The translations under genes and the position numbers were made by a program. A stretch of 64,000 nt of DNA from Erythrocercus mccallii. Taxonomy: Eukaryota > Chordata > Aves > Passeriformes > Dicruridae. The DNA lies in NCBI GenBank assembly GCA_013397435.1, contig VZRG01002317.1:44848-108847 (forward strand), read 5' to 3'. Shown one piece after another: positions 1-10,345 of this stretch (within the stretch, counting starts at the first letter, position 1; each line of letters starts with the position of its first letter). A model generated the notes under the pieces. The model saw only the letters and a program-made list of their open reading frames with translations, was not told the origin of the DNA and made no database searches.

Positions 1-1663
1 GTACACAACCCCTTTCTCTTGTGATCTGGTTAGCTAATGTTGGTAATGATTGCTTTTTCTGTGAATCCAGAAGATGGTGGCTAACTGGGGGTTTAAACTT
101 ACTCTAAACTCTGTTTCTGCAGACAAATCACACCATAATGCTACTTGCAATTTGATGTCAAAAGAGGTAAGTTCAAAGTTAAAGATGGGCAAATTAATTA
201 GTGCACTGCACTGCTTTTCCACACTGCATCTTTGAGATGCCTGCATCAGATAGTAATCGGTGGAGGATGGGAGCCAGCAGCACTAAGAGAGCAAAGATTT
301 GGAAGCCAATCAGGGGCATGGAACTGGCTGGAAATTTCAACTTCAAAAATACCTGCCCTTAGATCCATACATATCTGAGGCTGTTTCATTATTACATTGA
401 TACTGAGGAGCATTTATGACTACTGGAATAGGGACTTTTGTCCTCTCTGAGCTCCAGAGGAAGAAACTTGCAGCTAATAGGGTCACAGGCCATTTGCTCT
501 GGGGATCCAGCTGGAAGGGGAAAGGAAGCACTGTTCTTACACCTGCTGTCTAATGGCCTCCTGCACAGACAATGAAGAGAGAAAGCAGTTTAGTGTGCTG
601 CTAAGAAATGGCTCAAAACCATTGAAACCATTTTGATCTGTCAAAAGCTCAATAGATCTCTGTTGCATCTTGTGTCTGAATTTCAGTTGATAGCACTGTG
701 CTCTGAAGTCTTCACGTAGCTGGAGCTGGTCTGTCATTTGGAAATTCGCTTGTAATTTAAGACTTACAGGGCAGGGAGGCCTCACAAAGGATTTCATGTG
801 AACAGAAGCAGTGAGCACAATGCGCCCATTGGCATAATGCAATTATCAGAATTTCAGTGGTATTTGAAATAGTTTTAGGCACCATCTTGTCACATTTAAG
901 GTCTTCTGTCATAAGTATTATGCACTTAAAGAAGCAGAAAAAGCCATTGGAAAAGTCTTATTAATTAAAATAAAATAAAAAAAAAGAAAAAAGAAAAAGA
1001 AAAAAGAGAAAAAAGAAGGAAAGCTGAAACCACTTTTAGCAGGGTTTTGTTATATCAACACAATAATTAGGAGCAGCAGAAAACTGACAGATTAATGTGA
1101 CAGCACACTCACTGGAAAGGAAAGAGGCTATTCAGTTGGATCATTGAATCAGTGCTTAGTGCCTCAAATCCCTTATCATTTAAACCAGTGTGTAAACTAC
1201 TTTTGTCATCAGAAGGAAATTTCATGGCAATTTCTTTAGTAGCAACTAAAAGCTGGACCATCACTGGCTCTTAGCAGTAATTCATACAAGAAACCCAAAA
1301 CAAGTTTGTTCAATAATAATGCTAAGAACACTATGTTAGAATAATAGCAGAATAAGTAAAAATCTCTCTAGATTTGATTCTCAAAATTCTGTTTAAACTT
1401 TATCACCATATTATAGAGCTCTCTTATTAATATAACTATTATTTGTGCTTCTTTTTCTAAAATTATTTTAGTAAACTGACATATGGCAAACTTAGTATGG
1501 CAAATACTAAGGTGGGCTATGAAATTTGAAAATTTATCCTTTGTTGCATACATATCTTTTATAGAAAATATCTCTCATTTCATTTTATTTCCAATTATTC
1601 CAGAGCAGAAGGTCATGCCACTACAGTTCTCAGTCCCCTCTGCTTAGAAAAGTTTTTTAGAGT
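1..1663. other. unique AT-rich intergenic sequence
   Basis: I see no gene or recognisable transposon here. Open frames of 61-101 codons occur but lack splice context or recognisable domains. The one distinct internal item is an A/G-rich low-complexity tract at about 965-1022. The stretch ends where a solo LTR begins. Confidence 0.6.
965..1022. repeat. A-rich / GA-rich low-complexity tract
   Basis: Runs of A interrupted by single G or T (AAATAAA, AAAAAGAAAAAAG and similar) fill about 58 bases. It is simple low-complexity sequence with no fixed period. It could be the decayed tail of a retroelement, but no element body is recognisable upstream. Confidence 0.75.
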
Positions 1664-2328
1664 TGTCTTGGTTTAGGGAAAATTTGGGAGGAACCCTCCG
1701 AAGGGGTTCCTCTGGAAAGCAAAACCCAAATGGCCCCTCCCCGCTGCCAGCCCAGGAAAAGGAACTTCCTCAGAGAAAAGTGGCAAAAACTATTTATTTA
1801 ACAAAGATACCTACAAGTACAAAGAATGAATAATATGAAACAATAAAATGAACAATGAAACAATAAAACCTCTTGCTGCTGAAGAGAGATGGCAAACTGA
1901 GAAAAGTCCTTGCCTTGGTGTAGCTCAGCTCACTGAGTCTCTTATCAATCCCAGTCCCTCCGGAGGTCCAGGCCTGGTGGGCCACAGGTGCGAGCCCTCG
2001 GTGCTCCTCTGGGTTTTTCAGTCCAGAGCAGATTTAAACAGTCTCAAGAAAAGGAAGAAAAAAAACAGTCCAGGGAACTTCTCTGCCTCAGCTAGCTAAA
2101 CTGACTAAAAGCACAGGAGATCTCTGTCCCGCCGCTGTCCGTGCCTCCATGACACAGAGTCAGGAGTGAGGAATGTGGGGGAGTCAGGCAGTTCTCTCAA
2201 AACAAACTCCGCGCTTCTTCTTTCCCTGGTTCACGCTCAGAATCAGTCTTAAAGGTACAGGACTCAGCATACAGCACTAACAGAACAGACGATTGGGGAT
2301 ACAGGCATCATAAAGTCACCCTACAACG
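1664..2328 (-). mobile_element. solo LTR of an endogenous retrovirus, family A, minus strand
   Basis: About 665 bases with retroviral LTR ends. Read on the minus strand it begins CGTTGTAGGGTGAC (expected TGTTGTAGGG, as in the second copy at 63968) and ends CTAAACCAAGACA, giving the TG...CA layout with one terminal base changed. A minus-strand polyadenylation signal AATAAA is at 1793-1798, about 130 bases before the 3' end, a normal place for R/U5. GC content and CpG number are far above the flanks. The four bases before it (1660-1663, GAGT) match GAGT at 2328-2331, consistent with a 4-bp target duplication if the terminal base was lost. No gag, pol or env lies on either side, so it is a solo LTR left by LTR-LTR recombination. 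The exact family (ERV1, ERVL or ERVK type) cannot be fixed by eye. Confidence 0.85.
1793..1798 (-). terminator. polyadenylation signal AATAAA inside solo LTR A
   Basis: TTTATT on the plus strand reads AATAAA on the minus strand, the LTR's sense direction. It sits about 130 bases before the LTR 3' end, where the retroviral R region normally carries its polyadenylation signal. Confidence 0.6.
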
Positions 2329-4353
2329 AGTGGACAAGGAATCACACAGTTAGGTGCCTATTGCTGCCATTGGAAAGATTGAGGTTTGGGTGGGAAGAAA
2401 AGACCTTGTTTCCTACAGATAGGAAATTATGCTTTTCACCTGCACCTTTTCACATTAGAGAAGCCAAGAAATGACAACACTAAAAATTTTGTAATCTTGC
2501 TGCTGCCTATAGCATGTGGTATTATCTTGCAACCTGTGGTAAGCATTCTCATGCCATTTTTAAAAGCTGCGATACATCAGATAACACTGTACTCAGACAA
2601 ATAGATCAGGAAGTATTTAATTGCCATGTCTTTACCAAATCACTTCTCAAAAATTGTGAAAACTGCATTGAAAAATTACCTGACAAGCAGCAAGGTTTGC
2701 CAATCTCCAGATTTTATTGTGCATATCAGAATGTTTTTCTTAAATATCTGGTAATACAAGACCTTTGAGCACAAGGCTAAATTCTTTCCCCTTTAAAATA
2801 AATAATGTCAAGTTATTATTAATTTATTTGCAATCAATTCTATCAGCTAGTTGAAGGAAATGGATCCTCATCCAAGTGTGCACCATGGAAATGCAGAAAG
2901 AAAGAAAAGCAGTCTCAAAACATTTTTCTGTTTCAAAGTGCCTTTCAAGGCAGACACTGATTTGACTGTTGAAAGTTTTCAGTGGCAGTAATGCATTACT
3001 TTATTTCCCATTTTTGCATGCACACCTTGAATCTCCTCTATAGGTACCAATATTGTATGATAAGACTTTGTTCATACATCTAAGTGAAATAATACCTGTG
3101 GTTTTAAGCTCAGATGTGCCAGCTGGTCTAGAGACACTTAGGACCAAATTAAGAAACAACAAAACTTCTTGTGAATGTTAAGGATGGACTTTAACTGAAA
3201 AAATTTCACAGAAATTGTCACTCTTGCTTTCTGAACTCAGTGGTGGAACTAGCTTTGACAAGCTGCATCATATATTCCAGAGCTTCCTTTGCTGATGTCA
3301 AAGGCTAAAGAAGTCAAATAACAAAGGATAAAGTTGGGTTTGAAATGGGCCCCAGGGAAAGACAGAGCCTTAACCTAGATGGAATGGAAGAATCCTTCAA
3401 TGGCCCATCATATTTGGGCACCTGAACAAGGCTTTGGGCCCCTGTTTTACCTATTAATTTGCACAACTTTGTTTGGTTTTGAAGGCATATGTACATGTAT
3501 TCTTATATCCAAAGCTGCTGTTGAACAAATAAAATTGACCTAAGGCAAATACTTCATGGCACTTGAAAAAAACCCAAATTTAGGTATTGTTCAGCTTTTG
3601 ATTCATTGTGACAGCAAGAAACAAACTGCCATTTTTTTATGCCATTACCAAAACATCTATTTTGCATGAACAAACTAATTCATGTCAATGACTGCACAAT
3701 TAATTATTGTTGAGCATGTTCCATGCTGTTTCTCCTTTACATATAAAAGGATTCATGGTCTTTGCTAGTTTTCTTCTGCATACTTTACTGGTTTAGGTAC
3801 AGAACATGAGTTTACACTAATTTAAAACCATATTACTAAAAAGAGTACAGATTACATGTATAGAGGTATTTGTTTAAAATTTGAATTTAAATTTTATTCC
3901 TAGGCAGCTTCAGCTAAACTGAAAGAAGTCTAATTTAAAATGATGAGTTTTCAATTGTTCAAAATCATATGTCAAATTGATCACTACTACACTTTACAAA
4001 AATAAACACTCAGGCCAGATTTGCCTATGCCCTACATCTAGCATGGATAATTTAGCTTGATACTTGAAGCACTGGCATTTGGTCCTGCCAGTAGTTTACA
4101 AGAAAATGTTCACTTTGTGTGGCTGTAAATACCCACTTAGAGTAGAGCTCCATTCCTTTCACCATCTGTGATCAGATTCACAAATCAGTCTGTCTTAGCT
4201 TACACCATAGGGATTTCTTCTAAAACTGGCTGACAGAGGTCCTAAAGAACAATAAAAATGGTTGCAAAAATTTATAGTCAGAGCTACTCTGCTGGTTAGA
4301 GTGAAAGATAGCTGTGTATGAGCTAGTATAAAAGATGTGTTATTTTGGAAGCA
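2329..4353. other. unique AT-rich intergenic sequence
   Basis: No gene, RNA gene or identifiable transposon seen. Two overlapping short open frames at 2386-2768 have no recognisable domain and run in AT-rich sequence, so they are taken as chance. Confidence 0.6.
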
Positions 4354-4526
4354 CAAGCATTGGAATGGACTGTCCAGGGAAATAGAGTGACCATCCCTAG
4401 AATTGTTCAAGAAATGACTGGATGAGGCACTTGGCATTATGGTTTAGTTGGCTTGGTGGTGTTCAGTCAAAAGATAGCCTCATTGATCTTGGAGCTCTTT
4501 TCCAATTTTAATGATTCTGTGATTCT
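4354..4526 (+). mobile_element. CR1 LINE 3'-end fragment, plus strand
   Basis: The sequence CATTGGAATGG...CTGTCCAGGGA followed by a decayed CACTTGGCATTATGGTTTAG segment matches the last ORF2 codons of avian CR1 (the 'HWNRLPREVVES...' region) and its short 3' untranslated tail. It ends with the CR1 terminal repeat ATGATTCTGTGATTCT at 4511-4526. Severe 5' truncation is normal for CR1. Divergence is high, so the copy is old. Part of the preceding 100 bases may be more decayed CR1. Confidence 0.85.
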
Positions 4527-4690
4527 AAAACCACTTTATTGTGTCTATTTGAAGCCACTGTTGGATGAAATCTTGTATAAATTCATTGAATGGTTTGTGT
4601 GGATTATAAATGTTTTCTTGGTTCTGTTTGTAACACAAAGGAAATAGCAATATTTTCACATAGTTATAAAAAATTTTAAGTTGTATAGTA

Positions 4691-5075
4691 CCTCCTGATG
4701 TCATGTAGTCCAATTTCCCTGGTCAGGCAGGATCAGACAGATCCAGCAGTTCTGGAGATTGCCCAGCCAGGTTCTGAATATCTTCAGGGCTGGTGATGCT
4801 CAATAGCCTATTCCAGTATTTGACTGTCTTCACAGGAAAAAAAATTAAATTTATTGTGTTCAGATAGAATTTCTTTTTTTTTTTTTTTTTTTTTTTTTCC
4901 TCTTGTTCTCTTGGTGGGTAGCACCAGGAAGAGTCTGCCTCCCTCATGTTTCCCTCTCATCTGGTATTTGCATACCTTGAGAAGATCTCTCCTGACACTT
5001 CTCTTTTCCAGAATGAAAAGTCCCACCTCTTCAGTTTGTTCAAATATTCTCAATCATGTTCCTCCTCCATCAAGG
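4691..5075 (-). mobile_element. CR1 LINE 3' fragment, minus strand, interrupted by poly-T
   Basis: On the plus strand the copy starts near CCTGATGTCATGTAGTCCAA and continues through GGCAGGATCAG, TTGCCCAGCCAGGTTCTGAATATC and CATACCTTGAGAAGATCTC. These are reverse complements of the CR1 3' untranslated region and last ORF2 codons. On the minus strand a remnant 'KYWNRLLSI' matches the CR1 'HWNRLP' region. A 25-base T run (4874-4898) lies inside where CR1 normally has mixed sequence. The old boundary near 5075 is approximate. Its 3' end faces the 3' end of the plus-strand CR1 copy 165 bases away. Confidence 0.85.
4874..4898. repeat. poly-T homopolymer (25 T)
   Basis: Uninterrupted run of T inside the minus-strand CR1 fragment. 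It may be local slippage or the A-tail of a small retroposed insert whose body is not visible. Length in the assembly may be unreliable. Confidence 0.9.
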
Positions 5076-7234
5076 GTAAGTCTTTGCCCAAAACTTCTGT
5101 CTTGCCTCAGGAGTACAGCCAAAATCCCTAAAGGCCAGTTTTAATAGCAAAGACCTTTTTTTAATAAGGAGGGAATTTTTCTCTCTCAGGCTGAGTCAGA
5201 AATATGTCTGGGGTCTTCCATCTATCACTGCCAGAAATTGCTTACATGGGTCAGGAACTAGGTTTAGTCTGCTACTGTTTAACAGGACCTCACTATAGGC
5301 TTAGTTCTTCAAGAAAGTGGAAGATTCCTGGTGGAGCTTCCACTGTCTACTATGGACTATAGTCCAGTTTATTATTTCCTTCAGATTTCAGGCAAAGGGC
5401 TGATAAAGGTATCCAAAACAGCCTGGGGACCTGATCTGCCACTGGTGAAAGCTACACCTACAAACGATTAAGGAAGGAGTGATGATCAATGCAGTGTGAT
5501 TTATTAGCGGGCAGCTTCCAAATAAAGCAAGTTAATAAAAATAGGATCTAATTAAGTCATGCTCCCTGTGTCTTATCTCTGCCTGCATGCCTGATGCAGT
5601 GGCTGTTATTCAGGTAACCTGTCTGGAAAGTACAAGAGGAAAGCAAGTAGTTTGTTGTCTCTCTTGGAAGAAATTAGGTAGGAAAATGGTTTGAGAAAAC
5701 TCTGCTGGGAATGTGATTTTTTTAATGATTTCTGTGGAAAAAATTGAAATCTGACATACTTCGTGTTAAAACTTTCTGGGTATGGAACTGCTGAAGATAT
5801 GAGAGACTTTGTACTTTGGGTGCCAGAATATATGAGGCTACAATTCCTACATGTTCCAATAAGTTAAAAACAAAATCACCATCTCAAGTAATAGTTTCTG
5901 TAACTTTGTTAGTGCAAGCTTTTTCCCGAGGGAGTTCATATTGAAGCGGCATTCTCCTGAAGATGGCATGAGAAGCCTCTGGAGCTCTTTCCACCACCAT
6001 TGTCACTCAAATTAAAAAAAATTCAAGCAGTGGGTACTGCTTTTATTTGGAAGATAGAAATGCTGAAATAAATAAGACTTTTGGTAGCTAGAGTCTGGTC
6101 TCCCATGTAATTATTGTGAGTTTTATATATTACCCAATAATAAGAATAATTTAATTTTTATATGGCTATGGGATAAGTTTTCTCATTTTTTTGACAATAA
6201 TAATATAATTTATCTTTGGTTTTTAAATATTTCTGCTAGGAAAAAAATACATGGCACAATATTCAGAACTTTTGTTCCTTGGACATTCAGAAGAAAATAA
6301 AATCTGTCATTTCAAGTCTTCTTTGCATTCAGTCTCTTTATCTGGGTCTCTATTGCAAAAAAAATTTAAATGGGCTGCTGGCGTAGGTTTGCCAAGCAGG
6401 AAGAGGCAACCTTGAAAAATTGATGTCTGTCCACTGACACAGTCCACGATCTCCCCTCTACTCCTGTGTCCAAAATATCTCGCCCTAGGAGAAGTATTAA
6501 AGAGGTTTTGCTATAGTTTTCTCAAACACTTCAGGCTTTAACTTATGAACTTACGATTTATCTTTATTTTTATTTGTTCTACTGCATATATAATTGAAAT
6601 ACTGTTGAAATTCCTAGAAAAGAAGATACTTATTCTCTTAAGAATGCACATGTGCTGTGAATAAGGTGGCTGACTGGAGAATATTTTCTTGAAATCTTCA
6701 TTAGCAAAAAGATGTGGAGAATATGAGCTTGTGGGCAATATTAAAATATTTTATATGTTGTTAATATTAAGACCTACATGCCTCTCTTTTAATTAATTGG
6801 AAGATATTATATTTGTCTTGCTCTGAGATGAGACAATGAATGATAGACAAACATTTCAGCACTATGTATCAATGAATTGGCCACATAACTAAGGAAATTT
6901 GATTATGGAATGTGAAGTTTCTGCCAGAGATTTGCTTTTTGCGAAGAATGCTCAGAAGCAGCTATTACAGAAAATTTTAAGCATCAGATTGGTTTAGAAG
7001 AAAAAGGTTGAGAGCTAGTGAGTCTAGTAATGTCTTGGAGTGAGCTGAAATATAGACAAGAATCACTTCATGGATGGAAAGCAAGATAGCTTATTACTCT
7101 GTTATGTGGCTGAGAAAAACTTTCTGTGACTGACATGATCAAATAAATATCACCACAACAAAATTTAAATTTAATTTATAGTTTCAGGGCTTCCTATGAC
7201 GGTATAATTCTAGGGTTTCCTATGAAATAGATAA

Positions 7235-7259
7235 ATTTTTTTGTTGTTTTTTTTTTTTT
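7235..7259. repeat. T-rich low-complexity tract
   Basis: Twenty-five bases of T broken only by two G in the TTGTTG segment. Simple slippage-prone sequence. Confidence 0.8.
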
Positions 7260-9206
7260 AGCTATTCTGCTGTGGTTTCTGTAATATGCCACGGTTCCCA
7301 CTGGGCTGTAGGAAAACATTTGTGTAAATTCCATAACAACAAATTTATGTTTGAAAGGTTTTATCTGATAAGAAACTGACTTCTGACAATCTTTAGGATG
7401 TAATTACAGGAAACTCTAACACTGCTAAGTGTTTGCTAATCTGTCTGAGTTTGTGTTGTTACCTAACAGCAGACCTTCTACACTCTATCATCATTGAATA
7501 GCAGGTTTGGAGGCTCTGCTGTTCCATCTTTTATCTAATAATTTAAAAATCCATTTAATAGTGGCCTCTCTCTTCTTTTCTATTGTGACTGAAGTGTGTC
7601 ACTCTATCCACATGTACCCAGTTTGAGTTCATTTAACTTGAACATAGTCAAGTGGTTTCTGCAGAATTATATTAGTACCCCACTATTGCATATAAAAGGA
7701 TTGAGAATTATACTTTCAGTTGATTTCTTCCTTGACAAACGTTTCTAATTTATCACTTGTCCTTCTTTTAATCAGATTTGAGTTTCTGTCAGGCTGAGAT
7801 GCATTCTGTGTTTAATGAACGAAATTGTTGATTAAAGCCTTTGATATCATAAAAATTATTTGGCCCTTATTTTCTATTCTTTTTACCTCTGTAATTAAAG
7901 AATTATGCTGAATTTGGAATGATGAGGCTGACAGCGATATTAGTAACAGTCTAACTCTATTGTGTTATTTGTACAGCATTTATTACACTAATACGACACA
8001 ATCTTTATCACACTAGTGCAATGTTTTCTTCTAGAGCATAACCAGAAGTGATCCATGCATTCCCTTTAATGTTCTAATTGTCAAAATTTTCAAATTCAAA
8101 TTTAAAAAAGCAAACAAAAAAAAAATGGTTTCATTGTAATCAGTGTCCACAAAAATGTATGCCTTCCTTTTTCATTCTAATGAAAAAGATAAAATAGTTA
8201 ATTTGATACACTTCGTCTTAATTAAGTACAATCTAACAGAGTATTTATGAGTGCCATGTCATTCCTGCTTTTGGTAGAGGTTATTTCCACCTGTCCTACC
8301 TTTACTCATCAACTAGATTTGGACCTTAAATGTAATTGAATATTATCCTAAAGTTAACTAGAAGTCACATTCTGGTGTTCCTACTACAGGAAACTGTAAA
8401 GTGCCATCCCTTTTCTAAAGTTATCAAAAAACCCCTTGACATTAAAAGTTTAAAAATTGAAAAAGAAACTCCCCAAGCCCCCAGACTACTGCTAGTTTTG
8501 TTATTTTACTTGCAGTTGATTTTTCCTAATTTTTCTTTTTGTGATTTTAAATATTCACTATATATATGGTAAAGTTAGACTCCTTCGCTTTTTATTTCAT
8601 CTTTTTCTGTAGTCAAACAGTTTTTTCCTTGCAGCAGTGATTATTATCTCCTGCTGTATGTACAGAGAGCAGCGCTGTCCTACACTTCCCTAGACTATTA
8701 TAAGGAGCTGTTATTTGCACTTCATGTGATAACATCTCTGTTCCTTTGTTCTGCTTTCTCTGTGTTTGCTTTAGCCTGATCTCATGTGCTCTGACTACAG
8801 GTGATAGGGATTTTATTCACCCTCCCACATGAGCTTTGTACAATGACATAAATAATCCTCCGTCTTCACAGTACCAGATCAATTGATACATTCTTGACAT
8901 GGTCTTTAGCATTACATCGTGCTGTTGAATAATAGTTATCCCATGATTACCTAATGCCACAGAATACCATTCTCATTTAGGATTTCCAATGGATAAAGTC
9001 CACTTCAGAGCAGAAATTCTCAATATTAAGTGGATGACCTTGCATTTAATTCTCTTAAGTAGCATTTTTAGAATATACAACATTAAAGAGAGACAGTGTT
9101 TTTCTTATTCTGAATCTTCTAATTCTCTGCAATATGAAGACTATCACTCAGCTTTCCATCAGACTTCCACTCTTTGTCCTAGAGTTCACATTTAGCAGAA
9201 TTTGTA

Positions 9207-9226
9207 AGTGACCTAAGTAGGTCACT
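9207..9226. repeat. 20-bp inverted repeat (9-bp arms, 2-bp loop)
   Basis: AGTGACCTA at 9207-9215 is the exact reverse complement of TAGGTCACT at 9218-9226. The arms hold TGACCT (9209-9214) and AGGTCA (9219-9224), an everted pair of nuclear-receptor half-sites with 4-base spacing. Whether it binds anything is unknown. Confidence 0.7.
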
Positions 9227-10140
9227 ATAAATTCTATTCTACTCATGAGCTCTGCTGACAAACTACATACTCAGATTGTATATATTCAAACATACTCATT
9301 TTTCTCTCCTCCCTGCCACCAATGAGTCAGTCTCTTCTCCATCTGACAGGATTTTATTAATCCCTACCTTCTTCAGCTGCACTAATAAAATGTCTTACAT
9401 GACAACCCATCAGATGATTTGTAACAATCCAGGCAGATTAGATCATGGCATATCATCTGTCTGAAACTTTATATAGCTCTTCATGTGAACAATAAATAAA
9501 AGTAAGATTTGTTTAAACAAATGTCCAAATGATAACAAAGAATTGCATATTAATGCAACTCCTCCAAACCAGAACACACAACTGTTCATGTTTTTTCAAG
9601 TCTTCAATGAAATAAAAAGTTCTGCTGCCAAACTCCTTCATTCTTCAATTTGTTGAATTCATTGAAGTAGAGCTGGAAGGGGAAAGAAAAGATTGTTCCT
9701 CTTTGTGGCATATTTTGATGTTTGGAAAACTGTTCTCACTCTGGCTTAGATCAAACCCCAGAAATTTGGGTTTTGCTTGGAAATACTATGCATTTTGGCT
9801 CTAGGAACATCCACCTGTCTGCCTGTCCTGCTGCTCCTGGAAGACCCAGAGCTAGTGGTTATGGCACCCAGCAGATGCTTTATTGAGGAACCACAGAGAT
9901 GAGCTGGCAGGACACCAAGAAAAGTTTCAAAGCTTGTCTGATGGCAGATTTCCAATGGGATTTCATCACAATTGGACTATTTTAGCACAAAATTTGCATT
10001 CCAAGGAAGTAAAAAAATTGCAAAACTAAAACATTTTCTGTGGATTTTCTGACCAGCTTTAGTGTTAATTATTCTTGCTATGGGAAAAAGCAGATAATCT
10101 CTCTGTGTGACACAGATTGCAAATTATTTACTGCGTTGAG

Positions 10141-10345
10141 ACTTGCTCTGAACACACTTCTGGTGTCACCTGTTGGGGTTTTGAGGACACTAAGGGCCTA
10201 GCTGTCCCCGCCCAGCTTCCCTGTGGCTTCACTCCCCCTCTGCCCACAGCCCAGGACCCCATGTCAGCCGCCTAGGGCCATCAGTCCCTGTCTCACTGGT
10301 GCTGAAGCAGGCTGGTCTCTTGCTCCCCACAGCCTTGCCCAGACA
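10141..10345. other. GC-rich island without recognised element
   Basis: This block of about 200 bases (CTGTCCCCGCCCAGCTTCCC, CCACAGCCCAGGACCCC and so on) is markedly richer in G+C than the AT-rich flanks. A 79-codon open frame crosses it (10223-10462) but shows no domain. It could be an old LTR piece, a conserved regulatory element or a chance island. No TG...CA ends or target duplication were seen. Confidence 0.5.

Larger units (their letters stand above)
5076..10140. other. unique intergenic sequence, no gene seen
   Basis: About 5 kb of AT-rich sequence without recognisable transposons or genes. Internal items: a T-rich tract at 7235-7259; a short near-tandem duplication at about 7186-7231; and a 20-bp inverted repeat at 9207-9226. 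Two sub-stretches (about 7800-8060 and 8620-8870) have more balanced base composition and no repeat signature, as conserved non-coding elements often do; this is only an impression from composition. Confidence 0.55.
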
